From NCBI RefSeq assembly GCF_020882245.1, contig NC_083597.1, positions 78,036,152 through 78,100,151 on the forward strand: a DNA stretch of 64,000 nucleotides, written 5' to 3'. Shown here in pieces: positions 1 through 10,585 of the stretch (positions are counted from its first letter, which is position 1; each line of letters starts with the position of its first letter). The notes below the pieces were generated by a model. The model was not told where the DNA came from. It saw only the letters and a program-made list of their open reading frames with translations, and did no database searches. Source of the DNA: Rhopalosiphum padi. Lineage: Eukaryota > Arthropoda > Insecta > Hemiptera > Aphididae. A program made the translations under genes and the position numbers.

Positions 1-1206
1 GGTAATAAGGTAATATATGACATAAATAAACAATTTTGTGAAAACAAAATAAAAAGTACTTATTTTATAACATATTAAACTATTAGACATTTTTAAACTG
101 CCTATATATTAATTTATTATTTAAAGATTTTTATTCAATTTTATGACACCTAACTTAAAAGATGAGATACAACAGTTATTATGAGAATTTCTCAATAAGT
201 GTACATTATGTCAGACCCTACCGCGTCACATTTATTAGTATTTGTTAAGTAAGTTGACATGTGATATATATTTTGTCTTAGACTGAGTGTTAAAATTAAT
301 ATTTATATCACAGTTATGACACATCACTGTACTTTATTTTATTATATAATTACCTGCATTATTATTGTTTTTTTTTTTATAAATTTTAAGTTATCCAAAA
401 TAGAATTAAAAAATAATTAAAAATTTTCTTAAATATAATATAAATAGATTATATATATATGTATTATAATATCTAACCAATTAAATCTTCAATATATTTT
501 ATAGGTATACATTTTTTGCCTATTTGGTATCATTATTATTAATTCTTTTCTGTAACATCATTCATTATATGACCAAGGGTTTGACTTTTGATGGTGTATT
601 ATAATAGGATTGGCCTGAGTCGGTAATGTAATTAGTTCCGGTGCCCAAGCTTTTGTTATTAGCGATTCGGAAAGTACAAGACAACTATGTAAAGATTTCA
701 GTCCGCTCGTGTGAAAGGTCTCCAGGCAAGAGGCTGTTGCAGTGACAAAGCATGGGCGGGGGCGGGTCTTAATTACATTTTCGTGTTGACGTACAGGCGA
801 GTTAACACTTTCAATGCCTGTGAAGCATCAGTGGCAATTTGAAAAGAGCTACCTATATAGAGCTACGTCGTATATAATAAAGGTCCAACGTCGCTGTAAT
901 AATTCGGGTATACATTGGTTAATACAAATTTAATTTGATCAGTTTTAAATACATAATTAATATATTAATTATACCGAGAATATAGCATTAGCGTATATAT
1001 TTAATCATAGTGAATAGTGATGATAAACCTTCAACAAAGTATTCGGTTTCAGGCACAAAATTAATTAGGTCACATCTTTATAATTTTATAATTTATAGTT
1101 AGACGGAATTAAAATAGTAATTTATTAATTAATAGCTAAACTGACCAGTGATCATATTTTAGTGTTATAATCCTAAATGTATGTCATCCCATGCATATGT
1201 TATATA

Positions 1207-1364
1207 CAAGGCCGTAACTGGAAATTAATTTCGGGAGAGGTTTCAAGCTAAACAATTGTGTTCTAATTTTATTATAATATTGTATAGGTTAATTTAATAT
1301 TACATAATAATTATAACACAAAAAAATTTCAGGCGGTTGAACCTCTCCCCTTAGTATGGCCTTG
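1207..1364. mobile_element. hAT-type MITE, 158 bp
   Basis: The termini CAAGGCCGTA and inverted TATGGCCTTG are flanked by a perfect 8-bp duplication GTTATATA (1199-1206 and 1365-1372). Subterminal GGGAGAGGTT is also inverted at the other end. There is no coding capacity. Confidence 0.88.
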
Positions 1365-1463
1365 GTTATATACCTATCTTCAGTATATTTAGTGAATAAC
1401 ATTTATAATATTAAAAGGACGCTATAAGCAGTATAAGCAGTAATGTGTTATCATTATCTAATC

Positions 1464-1827
1464 TAGTGGTTTTCAACTGGTGTGCCCAGTGGCGTATATA
1501 GGGTTAGGGGTTCAAACTTCTCCTGAAATGTAGGTCGGTACGGGCATTGATTTTGATTGCATAATTAATTGGAATTTAAGAATGGAAATTTTTTTTAACC
1601 CCCCTGAAATTAATTTCTATGTACGCCACTGGGTGTGCCCCGGCACACTGCAGGTGTGCCGTGAGCGCTCTTGAACTGTGCAGCGAAAAATCTGTTAATA
1701 GTTTTATTAGTATGTATTTATATGTATATGCTTAACCTATGCTTCATATATTATATGGATTTGTGTGCTGTGAAAATTTTGTAGGAGATGAAGTGTGCAG
1801 CATGGTTAAAAAGGTGGAAAACTACTG
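1464..1827. mobile_element. hAT-type MITE, 364 bp including a nested insertion
   Basis: The termini TAGTGGTTTTCAAC and inverted GTGGAAAACTACTG agree at 11 of 14 positions. They are flanked by an 8-bp duplication ATCTAATC (1456-1463 and 1828-1835). The body is interrupted by the element at 1487-1631. Confidence 0.82.
1487..1631. mobile_element. nested hAT-type MITE, 145 bp
   Basis: The termini CAGTGGCGTATATAG and inverted CTATGTACGCCACTG are flanked by a perfect 8-bp duplication GGTGTGCC (1479-1486 and 1632-1639). It sits inside the older element at 1464-1827. Confidence 0.9.
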
Positions 1828-1835
1828 ATCTAATC

Positions 1836-3763
1836 TAATCTATAAAATATAGTAAGTTTGAATACAAGAAAATAAAATTTGTTTAGAGTAAAGTTTTAGA
1901 GTGAATAGAGCCATGATAAAATTTGATGGTAAAAATATTATCAACTATGTTTGTACGTAGGTTTTTATAATATTTAAATTTTTAAGCGAGTTATGGTCTA
2001 TGGGTATGTTAAATATATTGCAATTTAAAAATATTCATTACATATTAAAATTTAAAATATCATGAAAAATCTATACTTAAAAACATAGATAATGTTTAAA
2101 ACCTTCCAGTTTAATCATAGGTAAATACTAAATTCACTAACAATTTAAAACCGTTTCTACTCAACAAAAATTTGCTATGTTGTATCTACTAGTTATAGAA
2201 AAAAGTTGAGTATTAAATGGTAATAATAAAATAAATACTTTATTTTCAAAAAAATATATCATATCAACCTACCGTAATTTATACTAAAAGTAAAATAAAT
2301 GGCTTAAATCTATATGTATAAAAAATATATCACAAAATATGTTTATAGTATAGTATTATGGCCTAATATACCGTTTCCGTTCATAATCGTTATTCGTATA
2401 TAATATATATCATTGGATTCAAATTTAACATACCCATAATAGTGACCCACTTGATACTTAATGTATAACAGAGCAATACCCCCTTGTCCACCTTTTTTTT
2501 AGTAATTATATAATTACTTTATTAAATATTAAATCATTTTAGAAAAACAATTTAAATTGCCCAGTTATATATTATTTCAAAATACAATTTAAAATCGTTA
2601 CAAAAGATGGAAAAAATATGTTCAAATAAACAAGAAATAAACTTGGAGCCCTGGAGGATACTTCAGAAGTTCTAATCACCTATATTTTTTATCGATCAGT
2701 CCTTCTGTGAATCGTAAATAACATGAAGCACATGATAAAAATCAACACTAATTCTCAATAATAATTGATTTAAATAATTGTATTGAACACATTATAAACA
2801 AATTACAAAGTTATAGTTGATAATAAAGAAAAAAAAAATTACAAAATAGAAAAATTGCTTTAAAAGTGAACAATTTAGCTGAAAGTCTAATAAGTAATAA
2901 CTATTTTACGACTAGATTTTTACGGCTATTTATTAATTTTGGCCAAGTTTGGCAGTCTGCTGCAGGTTCAATTTATGAAAATTAGACACGTAATTAAGGT
3001 TCTACATTAAGATGATTTTGGTATTTGGTTTTATTTTGACTTTTTAATTATAATAAATGAATATTTTTTTATTCTCGTATGAACCGTAGTTGTCCTGAAG
3101 TAAGTTTGTGATGTCTTATGGCAATGCACAGGTTGGGAACCACTGAACTATAGATAATAGTATAATACCAATGCAAAATAGCTTTGCACTGTCGAAATTC
3201 ATGGCATATTGGGCATTTAAGGTTTGTAATAAAACGAAAAACTTCAAAAAGCTATAACTTTAAGTTGAAGCCCCAAATTCTGATTTCGTAAATAATTTTT
3301 TTCAACTTAAGTATCTACTTATAAAAAATGGGTAAATTTTCGTGGTGACCAATAATGTAAAAAAGTACCGTTTGAGCAATTTTTTTTAAAGAACCATCAA
3401 ATTAAGCATGTAATAACAGATATTTTGAAAAAAAACAATTCCAAAATATTGCTTTGGAGTCAAATTGAATTTGTTCCGAAAATTAAATGAACAAAAATAT
3501 TATATTATTTGGGATTTAGACATTTATATGGGATATTTGGATTTTAATGTTGGCACCACTGACATCTCAAATATCGAATTGCTGTTATCATGTTTTGGGA
3601 TATCTGATCAATTAGGATATCACTTCAATGAGTTAGCAGTTTGTTTGGAACAATAATCAGAACTCACAACTCACAAGTCAGAACTAGGAAATTCACTTTG
3701 CTCATTGTTTAGTGTTTAGAGTTGTTCATTTTGGTATTTCTTGAAATCCAACAGACATTCATT
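1836..3763. other. upstream flank of Rpn10, no gene seen
   Basis: AT-rich sequence without a convincing gene. A 63-residue open frame at 3465-3656 matches nothing I recognise. The last 100 bases before the ATG (AACTCACAACTCACAAGTCA) are likely promoter or 5' UTR. Confidence 0.5.
3091..3148. repeat. hAT-like terminal remnant
   Basis: A stretch ending CAGGTTGGGAACCACTG resembles the right end of the element at 1464-1827. No matching left end or duplication was found, so this is probably a decayed fragment. Confidence 0.35.
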
Positions 3764-3789
3764 ATGGTTCTCGAAAGTACTATGATATG
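3764..3789 (+). CDS. Rpn10: Rpn10 exon 1 (residues 1-8)
   Basis: The exon starts at ATG and encodes MVLESTMI plus two bases of the Cys-9 codon. It ends before GTAAGT. The short N-terminal exon matches the start of the vWA domain. Confidence 0.92.
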
Positions 3790-6700
3790 GTAAGTATGCA
3801 CAGCGATGTTCGTTTTCTGTTAAAAATCGTTTATTTTTACTTTCTTTTGTATAGTGACAATAGCTGACAGTTAACATAACAACTAAAAAATACATTCTGA
3901 TACATAGTTATCACAATTTTTTCAAATGAATTCTTTATTCCGTGATAAATCATGTATAGATAATAAATGTATGAACAATTATATAAATATATTTTCTTCA
4001 CCAACTTAGCGAGCCACAAAATCACATCGTAGCTACCACCGTTCTCTATTATAAGCTTCTTCAAATTTAATATTTTCATTGATTTTTGCGCCATGCTTAT
4101 TTATTGTTTTTTGGGTATTCCTAGTGGTCTCTTACCTGTAAATATCCTGTTACTTGCTTTATCGTTTTACCATTGGAACTCTCCATACATGTCCAAATCA
4201 TTCAATTCTACTTCTAATAACTAATAACATTTTGGCATTCCTTTAAACTTTTTTTTAACACCGTTATTACACTAATGTTATGTAGTCTAAGCACTTATTT
4301 TTATTATACTAATCTTTGAATAATCAACTTTTGTGGTGCCCCAAGTTTCACATCCATATGCTATAACTAATCTCAAATAGTTGGTATTTAACAGTATTTT
4401 TTATTCATTTGACAATAACAATAACATACATATTATATGTTTGATTCATATAAATATTTTTGAATAGTATAATGTGGCAATATCTGCATAATCAGTTAGG
4501 TACATTTTATTATTTACTTTTTAAATAATTTAAAAAGTATTTTATTTGTTTATTTTATTATTTCATATATTATGTTCAAACGTTTAACGAAAAATGTATA
4601 TATTTAATTTACTTGAATAATTAGTTATTTCCACGAGTTAAAAATAATAAGTACTTCAAATTATATTAAAATATTTTTACTGTCATAAATTGATTTTGAA
4701 AATAATGGCTGCATAAAAAACAGATAATCTTGCATATTATTATTATATTTTTAATTAAAAAGAATACAGTAGAACCTCATTAATCCGGACTATATGGGGC
4801 TCTAGGTTCTCCGAATTATTGAAAGTCCGGATTAAACAAAATAACAAAAAATCGTAAATTATAAATTTAAAAAAAAATATATTGGATATTAATTTATTAT
4901 TCAAACTAAATATAAATACATATGTATGTCTTACAATATTTAACCTAAAAATACATGATACATAATACATATAGGATATTTTTAGAATTCGTTTTCTCGT
5001 TTATTTTAATCTATGACATAAACTAGCGTAATTTATGTATTATAAATGGCTGTCCGGATTAAGCGAAGTCCGGACTAATGAGGTCCGAATTAATGAGGTT
5101 CTACTGTACATAGTATTTATATATTATTTTCAATTAGATGTTTTTTTACAAATTATATTAGTGTAATCTGTTATTATAATAATTGATGTAATACATTTGT
5201 TTTTAGTGTTGACAACAGCGATTACATGCGCAATGGAGATTTTGTACCTACTCGTCTACAAGCTCAACAAGATGCTGTCAACCTAGTATGTCTTTCTAAG
5301 ACTCGTTCTAATCCCGAGAACAACGTTGGTCTTTTAACTCTAGCCAAGTATGAAGTTCTAGATTATTAAATAACATTAAATTCTAATGCTTGATCGTTTT
5401 TTTTTTTTTTGTTTAGTGTTCGTGTATTGGCTACTTTAACAGCAGATGTTGGTCGAATTTTATCAAAATTGCATCAAGTACAACCCAATGGTGTCATCAA
5501 TTTTCCTACTGGCATAAGAATTGCTCATGTAATTATAACCATTACATAAATTATTCAGTATTATACTAAAATATAATTGACACTTTTATCTTATTCAACT
5601 TTTCAATTCAAACATATATGCATTTTAAACTATCAGTAATATAATTAAAGTAGACAGTAATTTTTTTTATTTTCAAATATTTGAAACATGCGTGATACAT
5701 TATTAATATTTTTGCATAAAAAAATATTTAAATAAATATTACTATGTTTAGGCCTGTTTGATTGTTTCCATTAATCCATATTTTTTTTTTTTAATAGTCT
5801 ATTCTAGTTTTGTATTAATTTAATTTTAATTATAGTCCTCAGAGACAACCTGAAAACCTTTTTTTTTTAACATAATGAGTTTTTTCAAAATTCAAAGTTT
5901 GTCAGATTGTTTTTATCGATTAATTGATTAATTTTATTAAATTATTTAAACAATAACTAAAGCCTTTCTAGATAAAATTCTTTGATTTTTTTGATTTTTT
6001 CATAATTTTGACAATTCCATATTATAAGCCCTATATTAAGCTATATTACTAATAATATTTAATTTAATAGTACTTATATTTAAGTAAAAAAGTTATAAGT
6101 TTATAGTTTATACAAAAAAATAAAATAAATAATTGCTTCACTCCATTATGTATAAATAATATAGATACAAAAATATATTTAATACTGAATATTTTTTAAT
6201 ATTACAGTTAGCATTGAAGCATCGTCAAGGAAAAAATCATAAAATGCGTATTATTGCATTTATTGGCAGTCCAGTGGGCTTAGATGAAAAAGAAATTATT
6301 AAGTTAGCCAAAAGGCTCAAGAAAGAAAAAGTTAATGTGGATGTTGTTTCTTTTGGCGAAGAGGTAAAAATTTAAACTGAATTAACCTTTATTTACATAA
6401 ATACATAATTATTTACAATCTGATTAACACTATTATTCATTTTTTAGGCTGAAAATTCTGATGTATTAACTGCTTTTGTTAATACATTAAATGGTAAAGA
6501 TGGTGGTGGCAGTCATCTTATTGCTGTACCACCTGGCTCACATTTTTCTGAAGCATTAGTATCATCACCAGTTATTCAAGGAGAAGATGGTGCTGGCGGA
6601 GCTGGTCTTGGCGGAACAGGATATGAATTTGGAGTTGATCCTAATGAAGATCCTGAATTAGCTTTAGTTAGTTTTTAAATTAGTCTCTTTAAAAAAGTAA

Positions 6701-8590
6701 TGCATTGTCTATAATGTGATATTTTTATTTAGGCTTTGCGTGTTTCCATGGAAGAACAAAGAGCTAGGCAGGAACAAGAAGTTCGTCGAGGTCAATCCTC
6801 ATCTGCTGGTGCTGAAACTTCTACTATTCGTCCGGAAACTATTAATGAAAGTAAGTCAACTTATCAAAAACTTATTTTTATAGATTACAAAAATAAATTA
6901 AAGAATGTATCTTTGATTTTCTACTTAATATCGAAATAATGGCTATTCACTTATTGCTGTGAAAATATTAGTCACATTAGTAAATATTAATTATTAATAA
7001 ATTATAAGATATTATGTATAATGAGCAAAATAGAAAAGCTTGGCAATTATTAAAATCATAATTCATGCTTTCTTTATTGCATATCAACACTAAATATTTT
7101 TTATAATATTCATTGTAAATAAAACTTTAAAACTATTATGAATATTTTTAGAACATTTTTTTTAAACATTTTAAAATTTTATGATCATATTTCACTATAT
7201 GTATTATTTTATATTATATGAGACATCATATCTGTTAGTGTTGTCTTTGTATTTCACACTATTATCATAGCAAATCTACATGCTGGATTATACATTTTGT
7301 ACAGGATAATCCAAACTGGTTGAATGGAGAATATTTTTCATATATTTATTTTAAAATGAGTTATTTGAATTTAAACACTTAACTATCGTTTAAAAATAAT
7401 AAATACATTTGAAAAATATTTATATTTATACATTCCTTTCTAAAAATATAATAAAAAATATGTACAGTTTAGGATTTGTTTACTTTTATAAAGTAATCAT
7501 AAATTGGCTTTTTATTTTATATTTATGTATACATTTAGTCTGGATGATTGGTATGCTTGTATACTTTAAAATTATTACTAAGAAACCAATATAAAATCAA
7601 ATTACTCTTAAACATATTAGTTATTGTTAAAAAAAAATTGAAATCCCAGTGATTGAACATATCGTGCTAGTGTTTGAACACTTCAAGACCAATGTATGAA
7701 CTGCAAACAAGTAACGATATTAACTATTAATTTTTCATATTAGATACATAATTTTCTTAAAATTAAAACATTCGTGAGCAATGTTCAATTACTGGAAGGT
7801 TTTTAATAACTGAACAGTTCACCATATGTAAAATATTACAGTTAAATAAATTCTCATAACTCACTTAAAAATTAAAATACTGTAAAAATCCCCTATGAAA
7901 GTACAGATAAAGTTCATGTATTTAAGTATTTTATTGCACAAAGTTATAACTAACTTAATACATAAATTTGTCATGTTATACATTGGTAAGACAAAGATAA
8001 TATATGTAATTGGAAACTGATGTAATGGTAACATAAAATGCCAACTTTAGTTTAAAACTTTAAATGAAGGCTATAATAACTTAATATTATATTTATAATC
8101 ACTTGATTTATTTTTAAATTTTAACCATTGATATTTTATGTATTCTATAATTATTTCAGCTCCAACTGAAGAAGCTATGTTGGAACGCGCTTTAGCTATG
8201 TCAATGGAAACTGTTGAAGATGAGCCAATGATTGTACAGGAAGGATCTGGTGCTTCAGCTTCTGGGCCTTCTGGAACAGCTGCATCTCAAGTGGATTTCA
8301 ATAATATGACTGAAGAAGAGCAGATAGCATTTGCTATGCAAATGTCAATGCAAGATTCGGCAGCTGAAGAAAAAGCAACTTCATCGAGTGCTAAATCTAA
8401 AGAGGAAGCTATGGAAGTAGAAGAAGACTATTCAGAAGTGATTGATCCTGAATTTATTCAAAGTGTATTGGAAAATTTACCAGGTGTTGACTCTCAAAGT
8501 GATGCTGTACGCCAAGCTGTTGGTCTTGTCAGTAAGGATTCAAAAGATAAAGATCAAAAAAACGATAAGGATAAAAGCAATAAGAAATAA
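3764..8590 (+). CDS. Rpn10: 26S proteasome ubiquitin receptor Rpn10/PSMD4 (7 exons, complete)
   Basis: The product is a proteasome regulatory-particle subunit that captures polyubiquitinated proteins. Seven exons (3764-3789, 5207-5347, 5417-5528, 6208-6363, 6448-6666, 6733-6850, 8160-8590) join in frame through GT-AG introns to give 400 residues, close to the family length. Residues 1 to about 190 form the vWA domain, starting MVLESTMICVDNSDYMRNGD. A typical UIM lies near 211-229 (DPELALALRVSMEEQ). A UIM-like segment follows at 260-275 (TEEAMLERALAMSM), and another UIM at 308-323 (TEEEQIAFAMQMSM). The acidic DPEFIQSVLENLPGVD motif and a Lys/Asp-rich tail end the protein. The ATG at 3764 is the family start and its short first exon ends in a perfect GTAAGT donor. 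Exon sequence is AT-rich and CpG-poor. The identification rests on near-verbatim family motifs and is very secure. Confidence 0.97.
4767..5106. mobile_element. pogo/Tigger-type MITE in Rpn10 intron 1, 340 bp
   Basis: The termini CAGTAGAACCTCATTAATCC and inverted TTAATGAGGTTCTACTG carry the hallmark of pogo/Tigger elements. TA flanks both ends (4765-4766 and 5107-5108). The subterminal TCCGGATTAA motif is also repeated inverted. It is non-coding. Confidence 0.9.
5207..5347 (+). CDS. Rpn10: Rpn10 exon 2 (residues 9-55)
   Basis: The acceptor is TTTTTAG and the donor GTATGA. The exon completes the Cys-9 codon and encodes the vWA segment with VDNSDYMRNGD, the family's metal-site-like loop. Confidence 0.95.
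5417..5528 (+). CDS. Rpn10: Rpn10 exon 3 (residues 56-93)
   Basis: The acceptor is TTTAG after a poly-T tract and the donor GTAATT. It encodes the vWA segment NVRVLATLTADVGRILSK and ends in phase 0. Confidence 0.95.
6208..6363 (+). CDS. Rpn10: Rpn10 exon 4 (residues 94-145)
   Basis: The acceptor is TTACAG and the donor GTAAAA; both ends are phase 0. It carries the conserved LALKHRQGKNHKMRIIAF segment of the vWA core. Confidence 0.95.
6448..6666 (+). CDS. Rpn10: Rpn10 exon 5 (residues 146-218)
   Basis: The acceptor is TTTTAG and the donor GTTAGT. It encodes the end of the vWA domain, a Gly-rich stretch (GAGGAGLGGTGYEFGV) and the first part of UIM1. Confidence 0.94.
6733..6850 (+). CDS. Rpn10: Rpn10 exon 6 (residues 219-257)
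   Basis: The acceptor is TATTTAG and the donor GTAAGT. It completes UIM1 (ALRVSMEEQ) and a Gln/Glu/Arg-rich linker. Confidence 0.95.
8160..8590 (+). CDS. Rpn10: Rpn10 exon 7 (residues 258-400 and stop)
   Basis: The acceptor is ATTTCAG. It encodes the middle UIM-like segment, the last UIM, the DPEFIQSVLENLPGVD motif and a charged tail ending at TAA 8588-8590. Confidence 0.96.
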
Positions 8591-8788
8591 GTGTGAAAGA
8601 CGAATTGGAAAATATATTTTATTATACTTTATATATTTCTTATTATTATATATTTTTTTTTAAATAACACACTTAATTAAATAATGTTTCAGCCCTTAGA
8701 TAACTAAAATTCTATTGAACCAAATCATCCAATTTTAGAATTGTCCGATGTTTATATAAGTTAAAAAAAAATGTTTGGTTAGTCTAAT

Positions 8789-8794
8789 AATAAA
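8789..8794 (+). promoter_or_regulatory. candidate poly(A) signal of Rpn10
   Basis: This is the first AATAAA hexamer downstream of the stop codon, about 200 bases away. A second candidate lies near 8955. In such AT-rich sequence the hexamer is common by chance, so the call rests on position only. Confidence 0.35.
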
Positions 8795-8799
8795 ATCAA

Positions 8800-10314
8800 T
8801 ATTATCTATAAAAATATAATTAGTATAATATCTAATTGTTTAAATTGAATATAGTTGTATTTCATTTATTTATGAAGTATAATTCAAGTTTAAATAATAA
8901 TTTGTCTTTTTTTTTAAGAAATGTTATAATGGTATAATAATTTATTCATTTGAATAAAATGGACAGAAATACAATTCAAAATAAATGATAATATTCTTAA
9001 ATTATTAAATTAAATAGATATAAAAGAATATAATATTCATAGTACATGAATAGAAAAACAACAATAGGTAATTTATAATAATATTTATAAAGTGACAACA
9101 GACAATATAATGGCAATAATGTAGAAAACAACATAGTATATTATCAGAACTATAAGTGACACTTAGTTACCATATTTAATGGGTCGGAGAAAAAAGCAGT
9201 CTGAATAATTAATGCATTGATTTAGCTTAAGATAAAGGAAAGGTATTGTGGAATTAGTATTTTGAGTTGAAACTAAGAAAAGTGAGGTCTGTGATGAAGA
9301 GTGACTTTAATTTGTTATAATCTAATAAATACGGAGAGTTGATGTGGCCATTGACAAGGTTGTATAGATAATTTTATTTACCTACATTGCTTAAAGTGGG
9401 CAAGTGGAATCATATACAAATTGGACCATAGCTATGGGATTCCAAAGAAGATTTAGTTTAAAAGTCATGAATTTCAGGAAGTATTTTTGACTTGCATTCT
9501 GAAGTTGAAGAACAGCTCTAAATAATTGAATCATTATATCCATAATAGATCTAACTAGAACCATATAAATAGCACTAAAATATCAATGTAAAATTAACAT
9601 CTTAAAGATAAATAAAGGTGTACCTATATTGATTTGTTTTTAAATTAAATCTGTCAATTTAAACTGTTTAGAATTCTCAACTACTAAATCAGCATATTAG
9701 TCATGACTCATGAGTCTTAATTTAATACATAAATGAATCCAAAATAATTAGTAGGTATTTATTCAATAAATATGAAAAATTAACATTTATTACATGCAAT
9801 ATCTATATTCGTTTACATTAGTTCATTATTTCTGCCATAGTGTTGACTGTTGTTACAAGAAACAGAGATTAATTAAGGTTATGTATCCAGAATAGAAAAT
9901 ACCGTATATATAATATAAATTTATACAGGCCTATTAAATTGTAATAGTTTTTTGTTAAGTGTATTGCTGCAAGGCTGTTGTTATGTATATTGTGAATTTT
10001 TTAAATGTACCTACTTATATTTTTCATGATTAATTTAGAACGTCTTTTTTTTCTATTGAGCATCAGCTTTATATTCTTTCTACTACGCAAATTTTCCTAA
10101 AAATAACAAAAATGTATTGAGAAATTAAAGTTAAAAAGTTTCAACATCCGAAGTTCATCTTACCTCTAAGGTTTTTATCCCCATATACCTAACAAATTTA
10201 AAATATTTTCAACGTTTAAGTTATCTGTTCTTGGACATAAATTGACTTTATCCAACTATAACTATAAATACATACAGATTGGTGTGTCAAGTGTAAAATC
10301 CATGATTTGGGTTT
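8800..10314. other. intergenic, nothing recognised
   Basis: AT-rich sequence after the Rpn10 poly(A) candidate. I see no exon-like stretch, RNA gene or clear repeat. Confidence 0.5.
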
Positions 10315-10322
10315 GTTACATC

Positions 10323-10577
10323 CAGGGATGACCTTAGGTTTTGTGCCGCCCTAGGTAATTTTAATTTACCACGCCCGCGGTAAATAAAATATAATTATTA
10401 TCTATAATATTATTAGATGTATTTTTTTGTATTTGTTGAACAATGGACATACATTTTTTGGATACTAGATAATATAATGATTAAATCATTTTGATTCATT
10501 TGAAATTTACCGCCTCTAAACTAGTGCCGCCCTAGACGGCTGCCAATTTTGCTACCGCATTAATTGGGCCGGCCCTG
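10323..10577. mobile_element. hAT-type MITE, 255 bp
   Basis: CAGGGATGACC at the left and inverted GGGCCGGCCCTG at the right are flanked by 8-bp near-duplicates GTTACATC and GATACATC. Subterminal GTGCCGCCCTAG occurs near both ends. Confidence 0.75.
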
Positions 10578-10585
10578 GATACATC

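Noticed and set aside
3465..3656. 63-residue plus-strand frame upstream of Rpn10
   Set aside because: It is short, with no recognised motif, and sits in repeat-rich AT DNA. It is probably chance or a decayed fragment.
8442..8663. 73-residue plus-strand frame in Rpn10 exon 7
   Set aside because: It is an out-of-frame shadow of the Rpn10 coding sequence.
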